Positions 1 to 9,918 of a stretch of 64,000 bases of DNA are shown here, one piece after another. The stretch's first letter is position 1. Every line of letters begins with the position of its first letter. The notes beneath the pieces were generated by a model, which did not search any database, had not been told where the DNA came from, and saw only the letters and a list, made by a program, of their open reading frames with translations. The position numbers and the translations under genes are program-made. Source of the DNA: Candidatus Paraprochloron terpiosi LD05 (lineage in GTDB: Bacteria > Cyanobacteriota > Cyanobacteriia > Cyanobacteriales > Prochloraceae); contig CP073341.1 in NCBI GenBank assembly GCA_018141785.1, positions 558,001 to 622,000 of the forward strand, in the 5' to 3' direction.

Positions 1-505
1 CACCAGAAGCCGATTGATAGGTAGCAACTACGATTCGTTTTACTGACTGTACCCGATGCAGCGGCCACACTACCATTGCCATTAAAATAGTTGTGCAGTT
101 AGGATTAGCGATAATGCCCCGATGGTGTTTTGCTGCCGAGGGGTTAATTTCTGGCACAATTAAAGGCACTGACGGGTTCATGCGGAAAGCACTGGAGTTA
201 TCGATAATCACTGCCCCTGCTCCTATTGCCTTATCAGCCCAAGCTTTGGTGGTAGAGCTGCCAGCAGAAGCCAAAACTAGGTCTATATCTTGGAAAGAAT
301 CATCTCCCACAGCTTCTACCAGCAACTTTTCACCGACAAAGGGGATCGTAATACCAGCAGAACGGGGAGAAGCGAGAAGCTTCAAATCGGCAACTGGGAA
401 CTTACGATTGGCTAAAAGTTTGATTAATTCACGGCCTACAGCCCCAGTTGCTCCCAGAACAGCAACGCGAATCTTGGTGTGAAGTGTACCAACGGTTTCG
501 GACAA
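1..505 (-). CDS. asd: Aspartate-semialdehyde dehydrogenase, 5' part (cut by window edge)
   Basis: Reverse-strand frame open from a TTG at 505 to the window edge (168 codons). The TTG is preceded by GGAGG seven bases upstream, so I take it as the start. Visible motifs are the NADP-binding GATGAVG near residue 20, NPNCTT with the presumed catalytic cysteine, and YQSASG at the cut end; this is the diagnostic order of Asd. The enzyme reduces aspartyl phosphate to aspartate semialdehyde for lysine, threonine, methionine and isoleucine synthesis in the cytosol. It is divergent from tig. Confidence 0.95.
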   Translation of the reverse strand, partial: MSETVGTLHTKIRVAVLGATGAVGRELIKLLANRKFPVADLKLLASPRSAGITIPFVGEKLLVEAVGDDSFQDIDLVLASAGSSTTKAWADKAIGAGAVIIDNSSAFRMNPSVPLIVPEINPSAAKHHRGIIANPNCTTILMAMVVWPLHRVQSVKRIVVATYQSASG

Positions 506-871
506 ATTCTTTCCTCCCTAATGGAATCACTGTATTTTAACAGCCCGAGCTTTAATTGCCCATTCATTAGTTTAGCTTACCCTGTTGCTTGATGTCCACC
601 TCGTGCCTTGATTGTACTATCATATATATTGGTCTCTCAGATGAATGGACGGGGAAGATTCAAGAATCTTGAGTGAGCGTAATATTTCCTACTCATCTTC
701 TTAAGACTCTTATTGTAAAATCATTTTTGTGCTATACTGGAAAAAATTGCGAAAATATTTCATAAAATCTGAAAAAAATTACAAAACGGTAAAATTATCC
801 CCGATAACCTGACTTCTCGCAGAAGTCTAATCTACCGAACAGTTATCTAAAATAAGAAATAAGAAGAATCG
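506..871. promoter_or_regulatory. Divergent asd/tig intergenic region
   Basis: A 366-base gap between the divergent starts of asd and tig, with no coding frame I recognise. It is AT-rich near tig and must hold both promoters. The one structured site I see is a perfect 7-bp inverted repeat with a CGC loop at 811-827 (GACTTCT/AGAAGTC), about 45 bases before the tig start; it could be an operator or a leader hairpin. Confidence 0.45.
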
Positions 872-2269
872 ATGAAAGTTATCCAGGAAAAGCTTCCAGC
901 CAGCCAAATTGGTTTAGAAATTGAAATAGACGGCTCCTCTTCCCAAAAAACCTACGATAAGGTAGTGCAGGAACTCGCTCGATCTACTAATATTCCTGGG
1001 TTTCGCAAGGGGAAAGTACCGCATCACATCCTCTTACAGCGAATCGGACTCGGAAGGATTAAGGCAGCTGCTTTAGAAGAAATTGTCCAAAAGAGTCTGG
1101 AGGATGCAATCAAAGAAGAATCCATCGACAGTATAGGCAATTTGAAGTTGCTTTCTAACTTCTCCGAATTAATCGGGCAGTATAAACCAGGAGAACCCCT
1201 GACTTTTTCCGCTTCTGTAGACGTTGCCCCAGAAGTAGAATTGGGAGATTACCATTCAATGAAAGTCAAGGCCGAAGAAATTGTTGCCGATCCCAGTCAG
1301 GTAGATGATTTTTTAGCAGAACGTCAGCAAGAGCAAGCTACTTTAGTCCCGGTAGAAGATCGTCCTGCCCAGATGGGAGATGTGGCGACTATCGATTTCA
1401 AAGGTCGATTTGCAACAGCTGTTGGAGAAGAAGGGGAATTAATTCCGGGAGCTGAGGCGCAAGATTTTGAAGTTGAAGTAGCCAAAGGCAAGCTTATTGA
1501 GGGCTTGATTGAAGGCCTTGTTGGTATGAGGATAGAAGAGACGAAGGAGGTGGCGGTTACTTTTCCCGAAGATTATGCCCAAGAAGATTTAGCGGGTAAA
1601 GCTGCTGTTTTCACCATTGTGCTTAAAGAATTAAAAGAAAAAGAGCTGCCAGAGTTAGACGACGACTTGGCGGAGGAAGTGAGTGAGTTTGAAACCATGG
1701 TAGAGTTACGGCAGTCTTTGACAGAGAAATTCTCCCAAACAGCCGCTCGGGAAACAAAAAATAACATTCACGAAGCCATTATTGCTCAATTGAGGCAATG
1801 CTGTTCTGTCCAACTGCCAGAAACAATGATTGAAAAAGAAGTAGAAAATCTTCTGACTCGATCAGCAATTATGATGCAAAATTATGGATTAGACATACAA
1901 AAAATGTTTAATGCTGACACAATTCCGGTGATGAGAGAGCGATCGCGCCAGGACGCAATTGAAAATTTGCAAAAATCTCTTTTCCTCAAGAAAATTGCCC
2001 GGCAAGAATCTATTACAGTGGAACCAGAGAAAGTTGGGGCGAGAATTAAGAAAGTAACTCAGCAATTGTCCGAATCGAAACAGGAGTACAAAAGTGAGCA
2101 GTTGAGGAAGATGGTTGAAGACGAGTTGCTAGAGGAAAGTACTTTGGATTGGTTGCAAGAGAAAACCAAGGTAGAACTAGTACCTGTTGGTTCCCTCTCC
2201 TCATCTGAAACAGAAGAGAAACCCCCAGAGACAGACGCTGTTGATGCATCTGCCCTCATCGAGGGCTGA
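872..2269 (+). CDS. tig: Trigger factor (ribosome-associated chaperone)
   Basis: The 465-residue product has the three trigger factor parts in order. The N-terminal ribosome-binding domain carries the GFRKGKVP signature at residues 43-50. An FKBP-type peptidyl-prolyl isomerase domain follows, with GDVATIDFKGRF near residue 165. The C-terminal region is long, helical and substrate-binding, and ends in an acidic tail. It binds near the ribosome exit tunnel and shields nascent chains. It lies directly upstream of clpP and clpX, the classical bacterial order. ATG start. Confidence 0.97.
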   Translation: MKVIQEKLPASQIGLEIEIDGSSSQKTYDKVVQELARSTNIPGFRKGKVPHHILLQRIGLGRIKAAALEEIVQKSLEDAIKEESIDSIGNLKLLSNFSELIGQYKPGEPLTFSASVDVAPEVELGDYHSMKVKAEEIVADPSQVDDFLAERQQEQATLVPVEDRPAQMGDVATIDFKGRFATAVGEEGELIPGAEAQDFEVEVAKGKLIEGLIEGLVGMRIEETKEVAVTFPEDYAQEDLAGKAAVFTIVLKELKEKELPELDDDLAEEVSEFETMVELRQSLTEKFSQTAARETKNNIHEAIIAQLRQCCSVQLPETMIEKEVENLLTRSAIMMQNYGLDIQKMFNADTIPVMRERSRQDAIENLQKSLFLKKIARQESITVEPEKVGARIKKVTQQLSESKQEYKSEQLRKMVEDELLEESTLDWLQEKTKVELVPVGSLSSSETEEKPPETDAVDASALIEG

Positions 2270-2436
2270 AACCTAAAAGGGGTGCTTCTTTGGACGCCAA
2301 GGGCGGGACGCCAAAGGCGGTTGCTACGCAAAGCTTCGCAATTGTGATTTCCTGTCTCGTAATGACTTGCGTCATAATGTGGATAGTCAATTGAGTTAAT
2401 AGCATCTATATCCCATTTTTGCCTAAATCTAGGTCT

Positions 2437-3123
2437 ATGCTTGAATCGAGATCCACCGATTACCCAGTCCTGAGCTACCGTTCTCCCGAATTTTATTCTA
2501 TCTCTAGCAGGGTGACTAATAACGTCGTGCCGATGGTGGTAGAACAGTCCGGTGTAGGGGAACGGGCATTTGATATCTATTCCCGACTGCTGCGAGAGCG
2601 CATTATTTTTCTTGGCACTCCCGTTTCCGATGAAGTGGCCGACTCAATTGTGGCCCAGTTGCTTTTCCTGGAAGCTGAAGATCGCTCAAAAGACATTCAG
2701 CTTTATATTAATTCTCCAGGAGGAGCAGTCTACGCTGGGATGGCAATTTACGACACCATCGAGCAGATTAATCCCGATGTTGTTACCATCTGTTATGGTT
2801 TAGCTGCTAGCATGGGGGCATTTCTCCTCTCTGGGGGTACAAAAGGCAAGCGCATGGCTCTGCCTTCCTCTAGAATCATGATCCATCAGCCTTTAGGAGG
2901 CGCTCAAGGACAAGCTGTGGATATTGAGATTCAAGCGAAAGAAATTCTCTTCATCAAACAAAGGCTGAACGAATTACTGGCGAATCACACCGGTCAACCT
3001 TTGGAGAAAATTGCCGCAGATACGGAGCGAGACTTCTTCATGTCTTCTCTTGAGGCAAAAGAATATGGTCTGATTGACAGAGTGATTTCCCGTACTGATA
3101 CCTCTTCTGTAACAGCACTTTAG
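2437..3123 (+). CDS. clpP: ATP-dependent Clp protease proteolytic subunit ClpP
   Basis: Serine peptidase subunit of about 228 residues that stacks into the ClpP barrel and degrades substrates fed by ClpX. Numbered from the ATG at 2437, the catalytic triad is Ser125 (GLAASMG), His150 (MIHQP) and Asp199 (DTERD), with the same His-Asp spacing as E. coli ClpP. The frame also opens at a TTG at 2419; I prefer the ATG, which has AGG just upstream. clpX starts 12 bases after the stop, so they are co-transcribed. The partnership with clpX suggests the clpP2 paralogue of cyanobacteria. Confidence 0.96.
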   Translation: MLESRSTDYPVLSYRSPEFYSISSRVTNNVVPMVVEQSGVGERAFDIYSRLLRERIIFLGTPVSDEVADSIVAQLLFLEAEDRSKDIQLYINSPGGAVYAGMAIYDTIEQINPDVVTICYGLAASMGAFLLSGGTKGKRMALPSSRIMIHQPLGGAQGQAVDIEIQAKEILFIKQRLNELLANHTGQPLEKIAADTERDFFMSSLEAKEYGLIDRVISRTDTSSVTAL

Positions 3124-3135
3124 TAAACGGCGAAT

Positions 3136-4482
3136 ATGGCTTCTAAATACGACTCCCACCTAAAATGTTCGTTTTGTGGCAAATCCCAGGAACAGGTGCG
3201 CAAATTGATTGCTGGTCCTGGGGTCTACATCTGCGATGAATGCATTGAGCTATGTAACGAAATTTTGGATGAGGAGCTAATGGATTCTGCAAGAGGCATG
3301 GCGGGCGCAGTATCCCCCGACCACAAATCCAAACCAAAGCAGCGCGCCCGGGCAGCGCGGCTCTCTTTGAGCAAAATTCCCAAGCCGCGAGAGCTGAAAA
3401 GGTATTTGGACGACCATGTTATTGGTCAACAGGAGGCAAAGAAAGTCCTCTCAGTGTCAGTATATAACCACTACAAGCGTCTTAGTTGCTCCCAGGTACA
3501 GAATGGGGAAGAAGAGGTAGATGATTCGGTCCAACTGCAAAAGTCCAATATCCTGCTCATCGGACCCACTGGCAGCGGCAAGACTTTATTAGCTCAAACC
3601 CTCGCCAAAATTCTCGAAGTTCCTTTTGCAGTAGCGGATGCAACAACTCTTACTGAAGCGGGTTACGTAGGAGAAGATGTAGAAAATATTCTCCTGCGAC
3701 TGCTACAGGTGGCGGATATGGATGTGGAGGAAGCTCAACGGGGCATCATCTACATTGATGAAATAGATAAGATTGCCCGCAAAAGCGAAAACCGCTCCAT
3801 TACAAGGGATGTAAGTGGTGAAGGGGTACAGCAAGCCTTGCTGAAAATGTTGGAGGGAACTATCGCCAATGTACCTCCTCAAGGAGGGAGAAAACATCCT
3901 TATCAAGACTGCATCCAAATCGATACGAGCAATATTATGTTTGTCTGCGGCGGCGCTTTTGTGGGTTTGGAAAAAGTGGTGGAGCAACGGTTGGGGAAAA
4001 AATCTATGGGTTTTGTCCGAGAGGGAGATTGGCGACTGTCGAAGGAAAGGCAGACGGCAGAATTGCTCAAGCAGGTGGAACCGGATGATCTGGTCAAGTT
4101 TGGCATGATTCCGGAATTTGTAGGGCGCATTCCGGTAATGGCATCTCTGGAACCTTTGGACTCAGAAGCACTGATGTCAATTCTGACGAAACCCCGCAAT
4201 GCTCTAGTGAAGCAGTATCAAAAACTGTTGAAGATGGATAACGTCCAACTGGAGTTTAAGAAAGATGCGGTGCGAGCCATCGCCCAGGAAGCCTATCGCC
4301 GCAAAACTGGCGCCAGAGCGCTGCGGGGGATTGTGGAAGAAATCATGCTGGATATCATGTATGATTATCCTTCCCGCAAAGATGTGCGCCGCTGCACGAT
4401 TACGCGAGAAATGGTAGAGAAGCGCTCTACTGCTGAGTTAATCCTCCATCCTTCTTCTCTACCCAAACGCGATACGGCTTGA
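3136..4482 (+). CDS. clpX: ATP-dependent Clp protease ATP-binding subunit ClpX
   Basis: AAA+ unfoldase of 448 residues. The N-terminal zinc-binding domain has Cys11, Cys14, Cys33 and Cys36. The Walker A motif GPTGSGKT is at 143-150, the substrate-gripping pore loop GYVG at 176-179 and Walker B IIYIDE at about 204-209. It recognises tagged proteins, unfolds them and threads them into ClpP. All key residues are present and length is normal. It is the third gene of tig-clpP-clpX. Confidence 0.97.
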   Translation: MASKYDSHLKCSFCGKSQEQVRKLIAGPGVYICDECIELCNEILDEELMDSARGMAGAVSPDHKSKPKQRARAARLSLSKIPKPRELKRYLDDHVIGQQEAKKVLSVSVYNHYKRLSCSQVQNGEEEVDDSVQLQKSNILLIGPTGSGKTLLAQTLAKILEVPFAVADATTLTEAGYVGEDVENILLRLLQVADMDVEEAQRGIIYIDEIDKIARKSENRSITRDVSGEGVQQALLKMLEGTIANVPPQGGRKHPYQDCIQIDTSNIMFVCGGAFVGLEKVVEQRLGKKSMGFVREGDWRLSKERQTAELLKQVEPDDLVKFGMIPEFVGRIPVMASLEPLDSEALMSILTKPRNALVKQYQKLLKMDNVQLEFKKDAVRAIAQEAYRRKTGARALRGIVEEIMLDIMYDYPSRKDVRRCTITREMVEKRSTAELILHPSSLPKRDTA

Positions 4483-4516
4483 TGGGTTATTTGTTATTCA
4501 TCGTTGGTTATTCGTC

Positions 4517-5383
4517 ATGGTTTATGACAGGGCAACAAAGAAACAATCACAAACCATCGAAGTTCGCGGCTGGACCCATTATTATGAGTGGATCAGGTCT
4601 GGAGAGCAAAATAATAAAAAACCAGTGATGGTTTTTCTTCACGGTTGGGGGGGTTCAGCCCGTTATTGGCGTCCCACTGCTGAAGCTCTGTCCCATGGCT
4701 TTGATTGCTTGCTTTATGACTTGCGGGGGTTCGGGCAATCCCGACTAAATAACACTGGTCAAAACTTGAGTTATGATTTATCTGAGTATGCTAAAGATTT
4801 AGAAGTTTTGTTGGCTACTTTGGAGTTGGATGTTGTTTATCTCAATGGTCATTCTATGGGAGCATCCATCGCAACTTTGTTTCTCAACCGCTATGGGGAA
4901 AGAGTAATCAAGGCGATTCTTACTTGCAGCGGCATTTTTCCCTATGATGCTAAAGCTTTTGCTGCTTTTCATAAGTTTGGTGGTTATGTAGTTAAGTTTC
5001 GTTACAATTGGTTCTTAAAAGTCCCTTTTGCAGACCAGTTATTTATGGCGAGATTTCTGAATCGTTCCATAGATAGAGATTTGCGTCGCGCTTTTTTAGA
5101 AGATTTTTTATTAGCAGACTATGAGGCTGCCTTGGGTACGATTTATACTTCAGTAAATAAGCAAGAAGTAACAAGAATGCCCCAAGAATTTTCTAAACTG
5201 AGAGTACCGACTCTATTAATTTCTGGGGAAAAAGATAAGATTATACCAGCAGCAATGGGAAAAGAGGCGGCGGCATTAAATGATAACATAGAATATGTTG
5301 AAATAGCTGGCACTGGACATTTTCCTATGTTGGAAGATGAGGAAACTTATTTGGTTCGAGTACGAGAATTCTTGGCTATGTAG
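4517..5383 (+). CDS. Alpha/beta fold hydrolase
   Basis: A 288-residue alpha/beta hydrolase. HGWGG (42-46) forms the oxyanion-hole region, the nucleophile elbow is GHSMG with Ser113, and the likely acid and base are Asp240 (GEKDKIIP) and His268 (GTGHFP), so a complete triad is visible. There is no signal peptide. It follows clpX by 34 bases on the same strand and may be in the same transcript. The substrate cannot be told from sequence. Confidence 0.85.
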   Translation: MVYDRATKKQSQTIEVRGWTHYYEWIRSGEQNNKKPVMVFLHGWGGSARYWRPTAEALSHGFDCLLYDLRGFGQSRLNNTGQNLSYDLSEYAKDLEVLLATLELDVVYLNGHSMGASIATLFLNRYGERVIKAILTCSGIFPYDAKAFAAFHKFGGYVVKFRYNWFLKVPFADQLFMARFLNRSIDRDLRRAFLEDFLLADYEAALGTIYTSVNKQEVTRMPQEFSKLRVPTLLISGEKDKIIPAAMGKEAAALNDNIEYVEIAGTGHFPMLEDEETYLVRVREFLAM

Positions 5384-5390
5384 TGTCAAA

Positions 5391-5406
5391 CAGTTACCAG
5401 TGTAGG
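5391..5406. repeat. Dispersed CAGTTACCAGTGTAGG repeat
   Basis: One of several short copies of a CAGTTACCAGT-type repeat in this window (others near 9040, 9921, 20131 and 27257). It lies just after the hydrolase stop. Confidence 0.5.
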
Positions 5407-5426
5407 ATAGTACGATGCGGCAAAGG

Positions 5427-5684
5427 TTAGACATTACCCTGTAATAACTCTTCCAGGAGAACGGGACGAAGAGCATTTTCGGTTAGTGGTTGCTCAGATA
5501 GATTTTTGAGATGAGCCTTCAAAGCCTCATTAATTAATGTCTGATAACCAAGACCAAAAGCTTCAGCACGTTCTCGGAAACTTGCTAAAATTTCATCGTC
5601 TAAATACAGGGTGATACGTGTTTTTCCCTTTGATGGAATTACAGCACCACGGGGATCTTGCGAAAAATCATATTCATCCCTCAT
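5427..5684 (-). CDS. BrnA/CopG-like ribbon-helix-helix antitoxin
   Basis: An 85-residue protein with the pattern of BrnA-type antitoxins: an N-terminal YDFSQDPRGA stretch, then a ribbon-helix-helix segment (KTRITLYLDDEILASF and a following helix pair). I start it at the ATG at 5684 because AGGAGG lies nine bases upstream; longer versions of the frame have no such site. It follows hicB by 19 bases and is probably the third gene of a hicA-hicB-RHH operon. The family binds operator DNA as a dimer and neutralises a toxin; its toxin partner here is uncertain because no BrnT gene is adjacent. Confidence 0.75.
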   Translation of the reverse strand: MRDEYDFSQDPRGAVIPSKGKTRITLYLDDEILASFRERAEAFGLGYQTLINEALKAHLKNLSEQPLTENALRPVLLEELLQGNV

Positions 5685-5703
5685 AAGCTTTAGCCTCCTG
5701 GCG

Positions 5704-5919
5704 TTAAGCTGCAACCTGGACATAGGCTGATGACGTTGTGGGTTGTGGAATCTCAAACCCCTCTAACTTCATCCCTTCGATATGAAACTCTATGGCTTCG
5801 CGCATATTCTGTTCAACTTCTTCATGGGTTACTCCGGTTGAAACACAACCTGGTAAGTCTGGAGAGTAAGCTGAATATCCAGTTTCCGTTTTCTCAATAA
5901 CAATGAGGTACTCTATCAT
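5704..5919 (-). CDS. hicB: HicB-family antitoxin
   Basis: A 71-residue protein with the HicB core: an N-terminal strand (MIEYLIVIEKTETGYSAYSP), DLPGCVSTG, and a helix EEVEQNMREAIEFHIEGM. It lacks the DNA-binding extension that many HicB proteins have at the C-terminus. Its ATG overlaps the hicA stop by four bases, so the two are translationally coupled. The predicted role is to bind and inhibit HicA. The missing DNA-binding domain may be supplied by the next gene. Confidence 0.88.
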   Translation of the reverse strand: MIEYLIVIEKTETGYSAYSPDLPGCVSTGVTHEEVEQNMREAIEFHIEGMKLEGFEIPQPTTSSAYVQVAA

Positions 5920-6101
5920 TTAATACCCGCCTGTTTTAGGATACTATTTAATGTTTTTGGTGCTAGATCACTACCTGGCTTTCCAGGTACAGTAACTAAA
6001 CCTGATTTGCTGGAATGTTTGTACTGCCGATGACTGCCCCGTATTCGAGCCAAATACCAGCCATCCTGCTCAATTATTTTAATTACATCCCCAACCTTCA
6101 T
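5916..6101 (-). CDS. hicA: HicA-family mRNA interferase toxin
   Basis: A 61-residue protein with the double-stranded-RNA-binding-like HicA fold: VIKIIEQDGW, then RGSHRQYKH containing the catalytic histidine, and VTVPGKPGSDLAPKTLNSILKQAG. HicA toxins cleave mRNA and stop growth until HicB is resupplied. It is the first gene of the cassette, in the toxin-first order usual for hicAB. Key residues appear intact. Confidence 0.9.
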   Translation of the reverse strand: MKVGDVIKIIEQDGWYLARIRGSHRQYKHSSKSGLVTVPGKPGSDLAPKTLNSILKQAGIK

Positions 6102-6236
6102 GTTCTAACCTTAGACCAAAATTGCCAAAACCTGCAACTGCATATAAAAAACTGGAAGCATTTTTGTCAGGTTCTCTCAAGTGAACTGACTTATAAGGTT
6201 AGGTAGTATAGAAATACTACCCCGGATACAGATTAA

Positions 6237-7256
6237 CTACCCAATACCTAATAATGCACCCACTGATCGCCCGACGTTTTCAGGCTCCATGGCGTCTATA
6301 GCTGCTGTAGGTTCGTAGCCGCAATGTACCATACAATCGGCACATTGGGGATTGCCACTAGCGTGACCATATTTACTCCAGTCGGTTTGTTCTAGTAATT
6401 CTTGGAAGCTGCTGTAGTAACCCTCATTGAGGAGGTAGCAAGGCTTTTGCCAGCCCAAAACGCTGTAGCTAGGGCTACCCCAAGGAGTACAGTCGTAATC
6501 TTTCTCCCCGATAAGAAAGTCTAAAAAGAGGGGATTATGATTGAAATTCCATTTCTTTTGCCCTCTTTTAAAGGGGCTGAGAATTTCCCGGAAGAGGGCT
6601 TTAGTTTGTTCCCGCTGGAGAAAATGGTCTTGATCTGGTGCCCATTGATAACTGTAGCCAGGGGAAATCATCATCCCGTCAATACCTAAGGTGTCCAGGA
6701 AATCGAAGAAGGACTGCATTTCTTGGGTATCAGTTCCTTCAAAGACAGTGGTGTTGGTGGTGACGCGAAATCCCTTAGCTTTAGCTGCCCGAATTGCTGA
6801 TACTGCCTTCTGGAATACTCCCGGGCGATCGACGCATTTATCGTGTTGTTCCTGCAAACCGTCCAAGTGAACGCTGAAGGTGAGATAAGGGGAAGGTTGG
6901 AACTTATCTAAGGTTTTTTCTAGTAATAAACCATTGGTACAGAGATAGATGAACTTTTTCCGTTCCACTAAACCCTTGACAATTTTATGGATTTGGGGGT
7001 GGAGGAGAGGTTCGCCTCCAGGAATAGAGACAACGGGGGCACCACACTCTTCTACTGCTGCAAAGCACTCTTCCGGGGTGAGGTGGCGCTTGAGTATTTC
7101 TGGCGGGTGCTGGATTTTGCCGCATCCTGAACAAGCCAGGTTGCAGCGGAATAGGGGTTCTAGCATTAAGACGAGGGGGAACTTTTTCCGTCCCAACAGA
7201 CGCTGGGTGACCAGATATTTGCCTACGGAGAGGGCTTGTTGTAGTTGTATTGCCAT
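6237..7256 (-). CDS. hpnH: Adenosyl-hopene transferase HpnH (radical SAM)
   Basis: A 339-residue radical SAM protein with the cluster motif CNLACSGC (Cys38, Cys42, Cys45) and the GGEP motif after it. The N-terminus ([20 protein letters not shown]) and the C-terminal cysteine-rich ending are typical of HpnH, which joins a deoxyadenosyl group to hopene as the first step to C35 hopanoids. Other hopanoid genes (squalene-synthase-like, HpnG-like, hpnB, shc) are scattered in the window, which supports the call. Confidence 0.93.
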   Translation of the reverse strand: MAIQLQQALSVGKYLVTQRLLGRKKFPLVLMLEPLFRCNLACSGCGKIQHPPEILKRHLTPEECFAAVEECGAPVVSIPGGEPLLHPQIHKIVKGLVERKKFIYLCTNGLLLEKTLDKFQPSPYLTFSVHLDGLQEQHDKCVDRPGVFQKAVSAIRAAKAKGFRVTTNTTVFEGTDTQEMQSFFDFLDTLGIDGMMISPGYSYQWAPDQDHFLQREQTKALFREILSPFKRGQKKWNFNHNPLFLDFLIGEKDYDCTPWGSPSYSVLGWQKPCYLLNEGYYSSFQELLEQTDWSKYGHASGNPQCADCMVHCGYEPTAAIDAMEPENVGRSVGALLGIG

Positions 7257-7303
7257 TTTTGGGGTTGTTAGTTGTTAGGTTTTTATTACTGCATTTTTTA
7301 TAA

Positions 7304-7332
7304 ACCACAGAGGCGCAGAGAACGCAGAGAGA
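7304..7332. repeat. Dispersed CACAGAGGCRCAGAG repeat, copy 1
   Basis: ACCACAGAGGCGCAGAG followed by further CGCAGAG units, between hpnH and pepP. Related copies lie at 8811-8830, 21523-21548 and 29441-29468, always between genes. Confidence 0.6.
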
Positions 7333-7496
7333 AGAATTTGAGGAGAGCTTGTTAACGGGGGAGAAGATCGTTATACATTATTTAGGATGATATTATCTAT
7401 TATATAATATGTTTGACCATATTTATCAATATTAACACTGATTTATAACTCAAAACTTAGGCTGTTATAATTGTACAAACTCATTAGTTGAATTAG

Positions 7497-8792
7497 ATGA
7501 TAGATTCTAGAGAATACCGCGATCGCCGAGAAAAATTCATGGCCAAAATCGGCAATGGCACCGCAATTTTTCCCAGCGCTCCTCCTGCTATTATGCATCA
7601 CGATGTAGAATATGCCTATCGCCAGGACAGCGATTTTTTCTATCTCACTGGTTTCCAAGAACCGGAAGCAGTGGCAGTCTTAGCACCTCATCACGAAGAA
7701 CACCGCTTTGTCCTCTTCCTCCGACCTAAAGATCCGAAAAAAGAAACCTGGACCGGTTATCGTACTGGGGTAGAAGGGGCTAAGGAGCAATATGGGGTTG
7801 ATGAAGCTTATCCTATTGGGGAGTTGGACGAAAAGCTGCCCCAATACTTGGTGAAAGCAGATCGGATTTATTATCACTGCGGACGGGATAGTAGTTTCAA
7901 CGAGAAAATCATCTCCCACTGGCAGCGTTTAATGGCAGGATATCAAAAACGGGGCACGGGACCTATTGCTATTGAAGATCCAGGACCGATTCTCCACCCT
8001 ATGCGCCAGATGAAAAGTGCCGCAGAATTGGAAATGGTGCGCAAAGCTACCGCCCTTTCTGCTGCTGCTCATAACCATGTCAGAAGTTTTGCCAAACCAG
8101 GACTTTACGAATATGAGTTGGCAGCGGAAATAGAATATTTCTTTCGCCGCCAAGGGGCTATCGGTCCAGCTTATCCTTCTATTGTAGCCTCAGGAGCTAA
8201 TGCTTGCATTCTCCACTATATTGAGAATAGTCGCCAGATCCAAGATGGGGATTTACTCCTGATTGATGCTGGTTGTTGCTACGGGGATTACAATGGGGAT
8301 ATTACCAGGACTTTTCCTGTTAATGGGGAGTTTACTAAGGAACAAAAGATTATTTATGAGTTAGTTTTGACTGCTCAGTTAAAGGCGATCGCGGCGGTTA
8401 AACCTGGCAATACTTACAATCAATTTCATGATGCTGCTGTGGAGGTGATAGTAGATGGATTGATGGATTTAGGTCTTTTAGTGGGGGATAAGGAGGAGAT
8501 AATTAAGGAGAAGAAATATAAACCATTTTTCATGCATCGTAGCGGACATTGGTTGGGTTTAGATGTTCACGATGCAGGAGTATATAAGCATGGGGAAGAG
8601 GTTTGGGTTACTTTACAACCCGGTCATACCTTGACGGTGGAACCGGGTATTTATATTGATCCCAATATTCAGGTTGTAGAAGGTCAGCCGGAAGTACCTG
8701 AACGGTGGCGGGGCATAGGAGTTCGCATTGAAGACGATGTTTTGGTTACTTCCTCCGGTTATGAAGTTTTAACTGCTGCTGTGCCGAAATAA
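7497..8792 (+). CDS. pepP: Aminopeptidase P (Xaa-Pro aminopeptidase)
   Basis: A 431-residue M24-family metallopeptidase with an N-terminal AMP_N domain (VEYAYRQDSDFFYLTGF) and a pita-bread catalytic domain. The dimetal ligands can be read as Asp257, Asp268, His351, Glu382 and Glu412, matching the spacing of E. coli aminopeptidase P. It removes N-terminal residues that precede proline. Single gene, ATG start, full length. Confidence 0.95.
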   Translation: MIDSREYRDRREKFMAKIGNGTAIFPSAPPAIMHHDVEYAYRQDSDFFYLTGFQEPEAVAVLAPHHEEHRFVLFLRPKDPKKETWTGYRTGVEGAKEQYGVDEAYPIGELDEKLPQYLVKADRIYYHCGRDSSFNEKIISHWQRLMAGYQKRGTGPIAIEDPGPILHPMRQMKSAAELEMVRKATALSAAAHNHVRSFAKPGLYEYELAAEIEYFFRRQGAIGPAYPSIVASGANACILHYIENSRQIQDGDLLLIDAGCCYGDYNGDITRTFPVNGEFTKEQKIIYELVLTAQLKAIAAVKPGNTYNQFHDAAVEVIVDGLMDLGLLVGDKEEIIKEKKYKPFFMHRSGHWLGLDVHDAGVYKHGEEVWVTLQPGHTLTVEPGIYIDPNIQVVEGQPEVPERWRGIGVRIEDDVLVTSSGYEVLTAAVPK

Positions 8793-8810
8793 ACGCTAGC
8801 GGGCCTTAAT

Positions 8811-8830
8811 TTCACCCAGAGGCACGGAGT
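8811..8830. repeat. Dispersed CAGAGGCACRGAG repeat, copy 2
   Basis: A divergent copy of the CACAGAGGCACAGAG repeat just after pepP. The gap 8793-9072 otherwise holds only a copy of the CACTGGTAACTG repeat (9040-9051). Confidence 0.45.
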
Positions 8831-9072
8831 GGTAACACTCCCCTCGACTCTAATTTTAGGCGATCGCTGTATATTACTAAGCATCGCCCACCACCCATAT
8901 CATTACTTAAGTACTTTAGTAAAGTTACTTTAATCATACTTAATTTTTAAAATGTAGGGAATATTTGCTTGAGAAACTCCCAAAAACCTAAAGGGCGCGC
9001 TGCTACGCTCTATATTCCTGAATTGATCTAATAAATGGTCACTGGTAACTGTTCACTGTTGAGAGACCTGCC

Positions 9073-9918
9073 ATGATCCAAAGTCAGACAATTAAATCCG
9101 AATCAGTAACTCTACCACCTCCCTTCCCCGATCATACCCAACTACCGGAATCAGACGGCACCTTTGTGAAGAATTTTCAAGAACATCCCCAAAGCATTAT
9201 TCTCACTGATTCCATCGGTCCCATTCTCAAACAGATTCATCCCGACGGAGATTATGCTATCGGACAAGATTGTGGGATTTATTGGCGCCAAACAGAGCCT
9301 CCAGAACAAGGTGCAGAAGCGCCAGATTGGTTTTACGTCCCTGGGGTACCCCCCTTATTAGATGGCCAGATTCGCCGTTCCTATGTTCTCTGGCGGGAAT
9401 TTATCACCCCTTGGATTGTTTTAGAGTTTGCTAGCGGTTCCGGTAAGGAGGTGCGAGATATCACTTCTTTATCCTCCTCTTTCGGGAAAGAGAAAACCAA
9501 ACCGGGAAAATTTTGGGTCTACGAGCGCATTATGAGGGTGCCCTATTATGGGATCTATGAAATTCAACGAGGCAAGCTAGAAGTATATCATCTGGTTAAC
9601 GGCGTTTATCGTAAGCTGGAACCAAATCAACGAGGTCATTATCCCATTAACCAAATGCTAGTAGAATTGGGATTATGGCAGGGAAATTATCAGAATCAAA
9701 ACCAACTTTGGCTCCGTTGGTGGGATAGAGATGGTAATCTCTTATTAACTGGTAGTGAACGAGCAGAATTGGAAAAAGAACGAGCCGATCGCCTAGAACG
9801 AGAGCGAGATGATGCAGTGGTTCGTTTGCAGCAGCTAGGTTTAAGCGTCGAACAAATAGCAGGAGCTTTGAGTTTGTCCGTTGAAGATGTAAATCAACAT
9901 TCAAGTACCAGGACATGA
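9073..9918 (+). CDS. Uma2-family (DUF820) putative endonuclease
   Basis: A 281-residue member of the cyanobacterial Uma2 family, a restriction-endonuclease-like fold. The N-terminal DHTQLPESDGTFVKNFQEHP block leads to a strand containing IVLEFASG. The tail is a charged coiled coil rich in ELEKERADRLERERDD with a helix resembling a helix-turn-helix (LSVEQIAGALSLSVEDV). These proteins are often found in many copies; their role is unproven. A broken close relative lies at 22117. Confidence 0.85.
   Translation: MIQSQTIKSESVTLPPPFPDHTQLPESDGTFVKNFQEHPQSIILTDSIGPILKQIHPDGDYAIGQDCGIYWRQTEPPEQGAEAPDWFYVPGVPPLLDGQIRRSYVLWREFITPWIVLEFASGSGKEVRDITSLSSSFGKEKTKPGKFWVYERIMRVPYYGIYEIQRGKLEVYHLVNGVYRKLEPNQRGHYPINQMLVELGLWQGNYQNQNQLWLRWWDRDGNLLLTGSERAELEKERADRLERERDDAVVRLQQLGLSVEQIAGALSLSVEDVNQHSSTRT

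Noticed and set aside
93-482. Forward frame of 129 codons at the window start
   Set aside because: It is the antisense shadow of asd, whose motifs are clear on the reverse strand.
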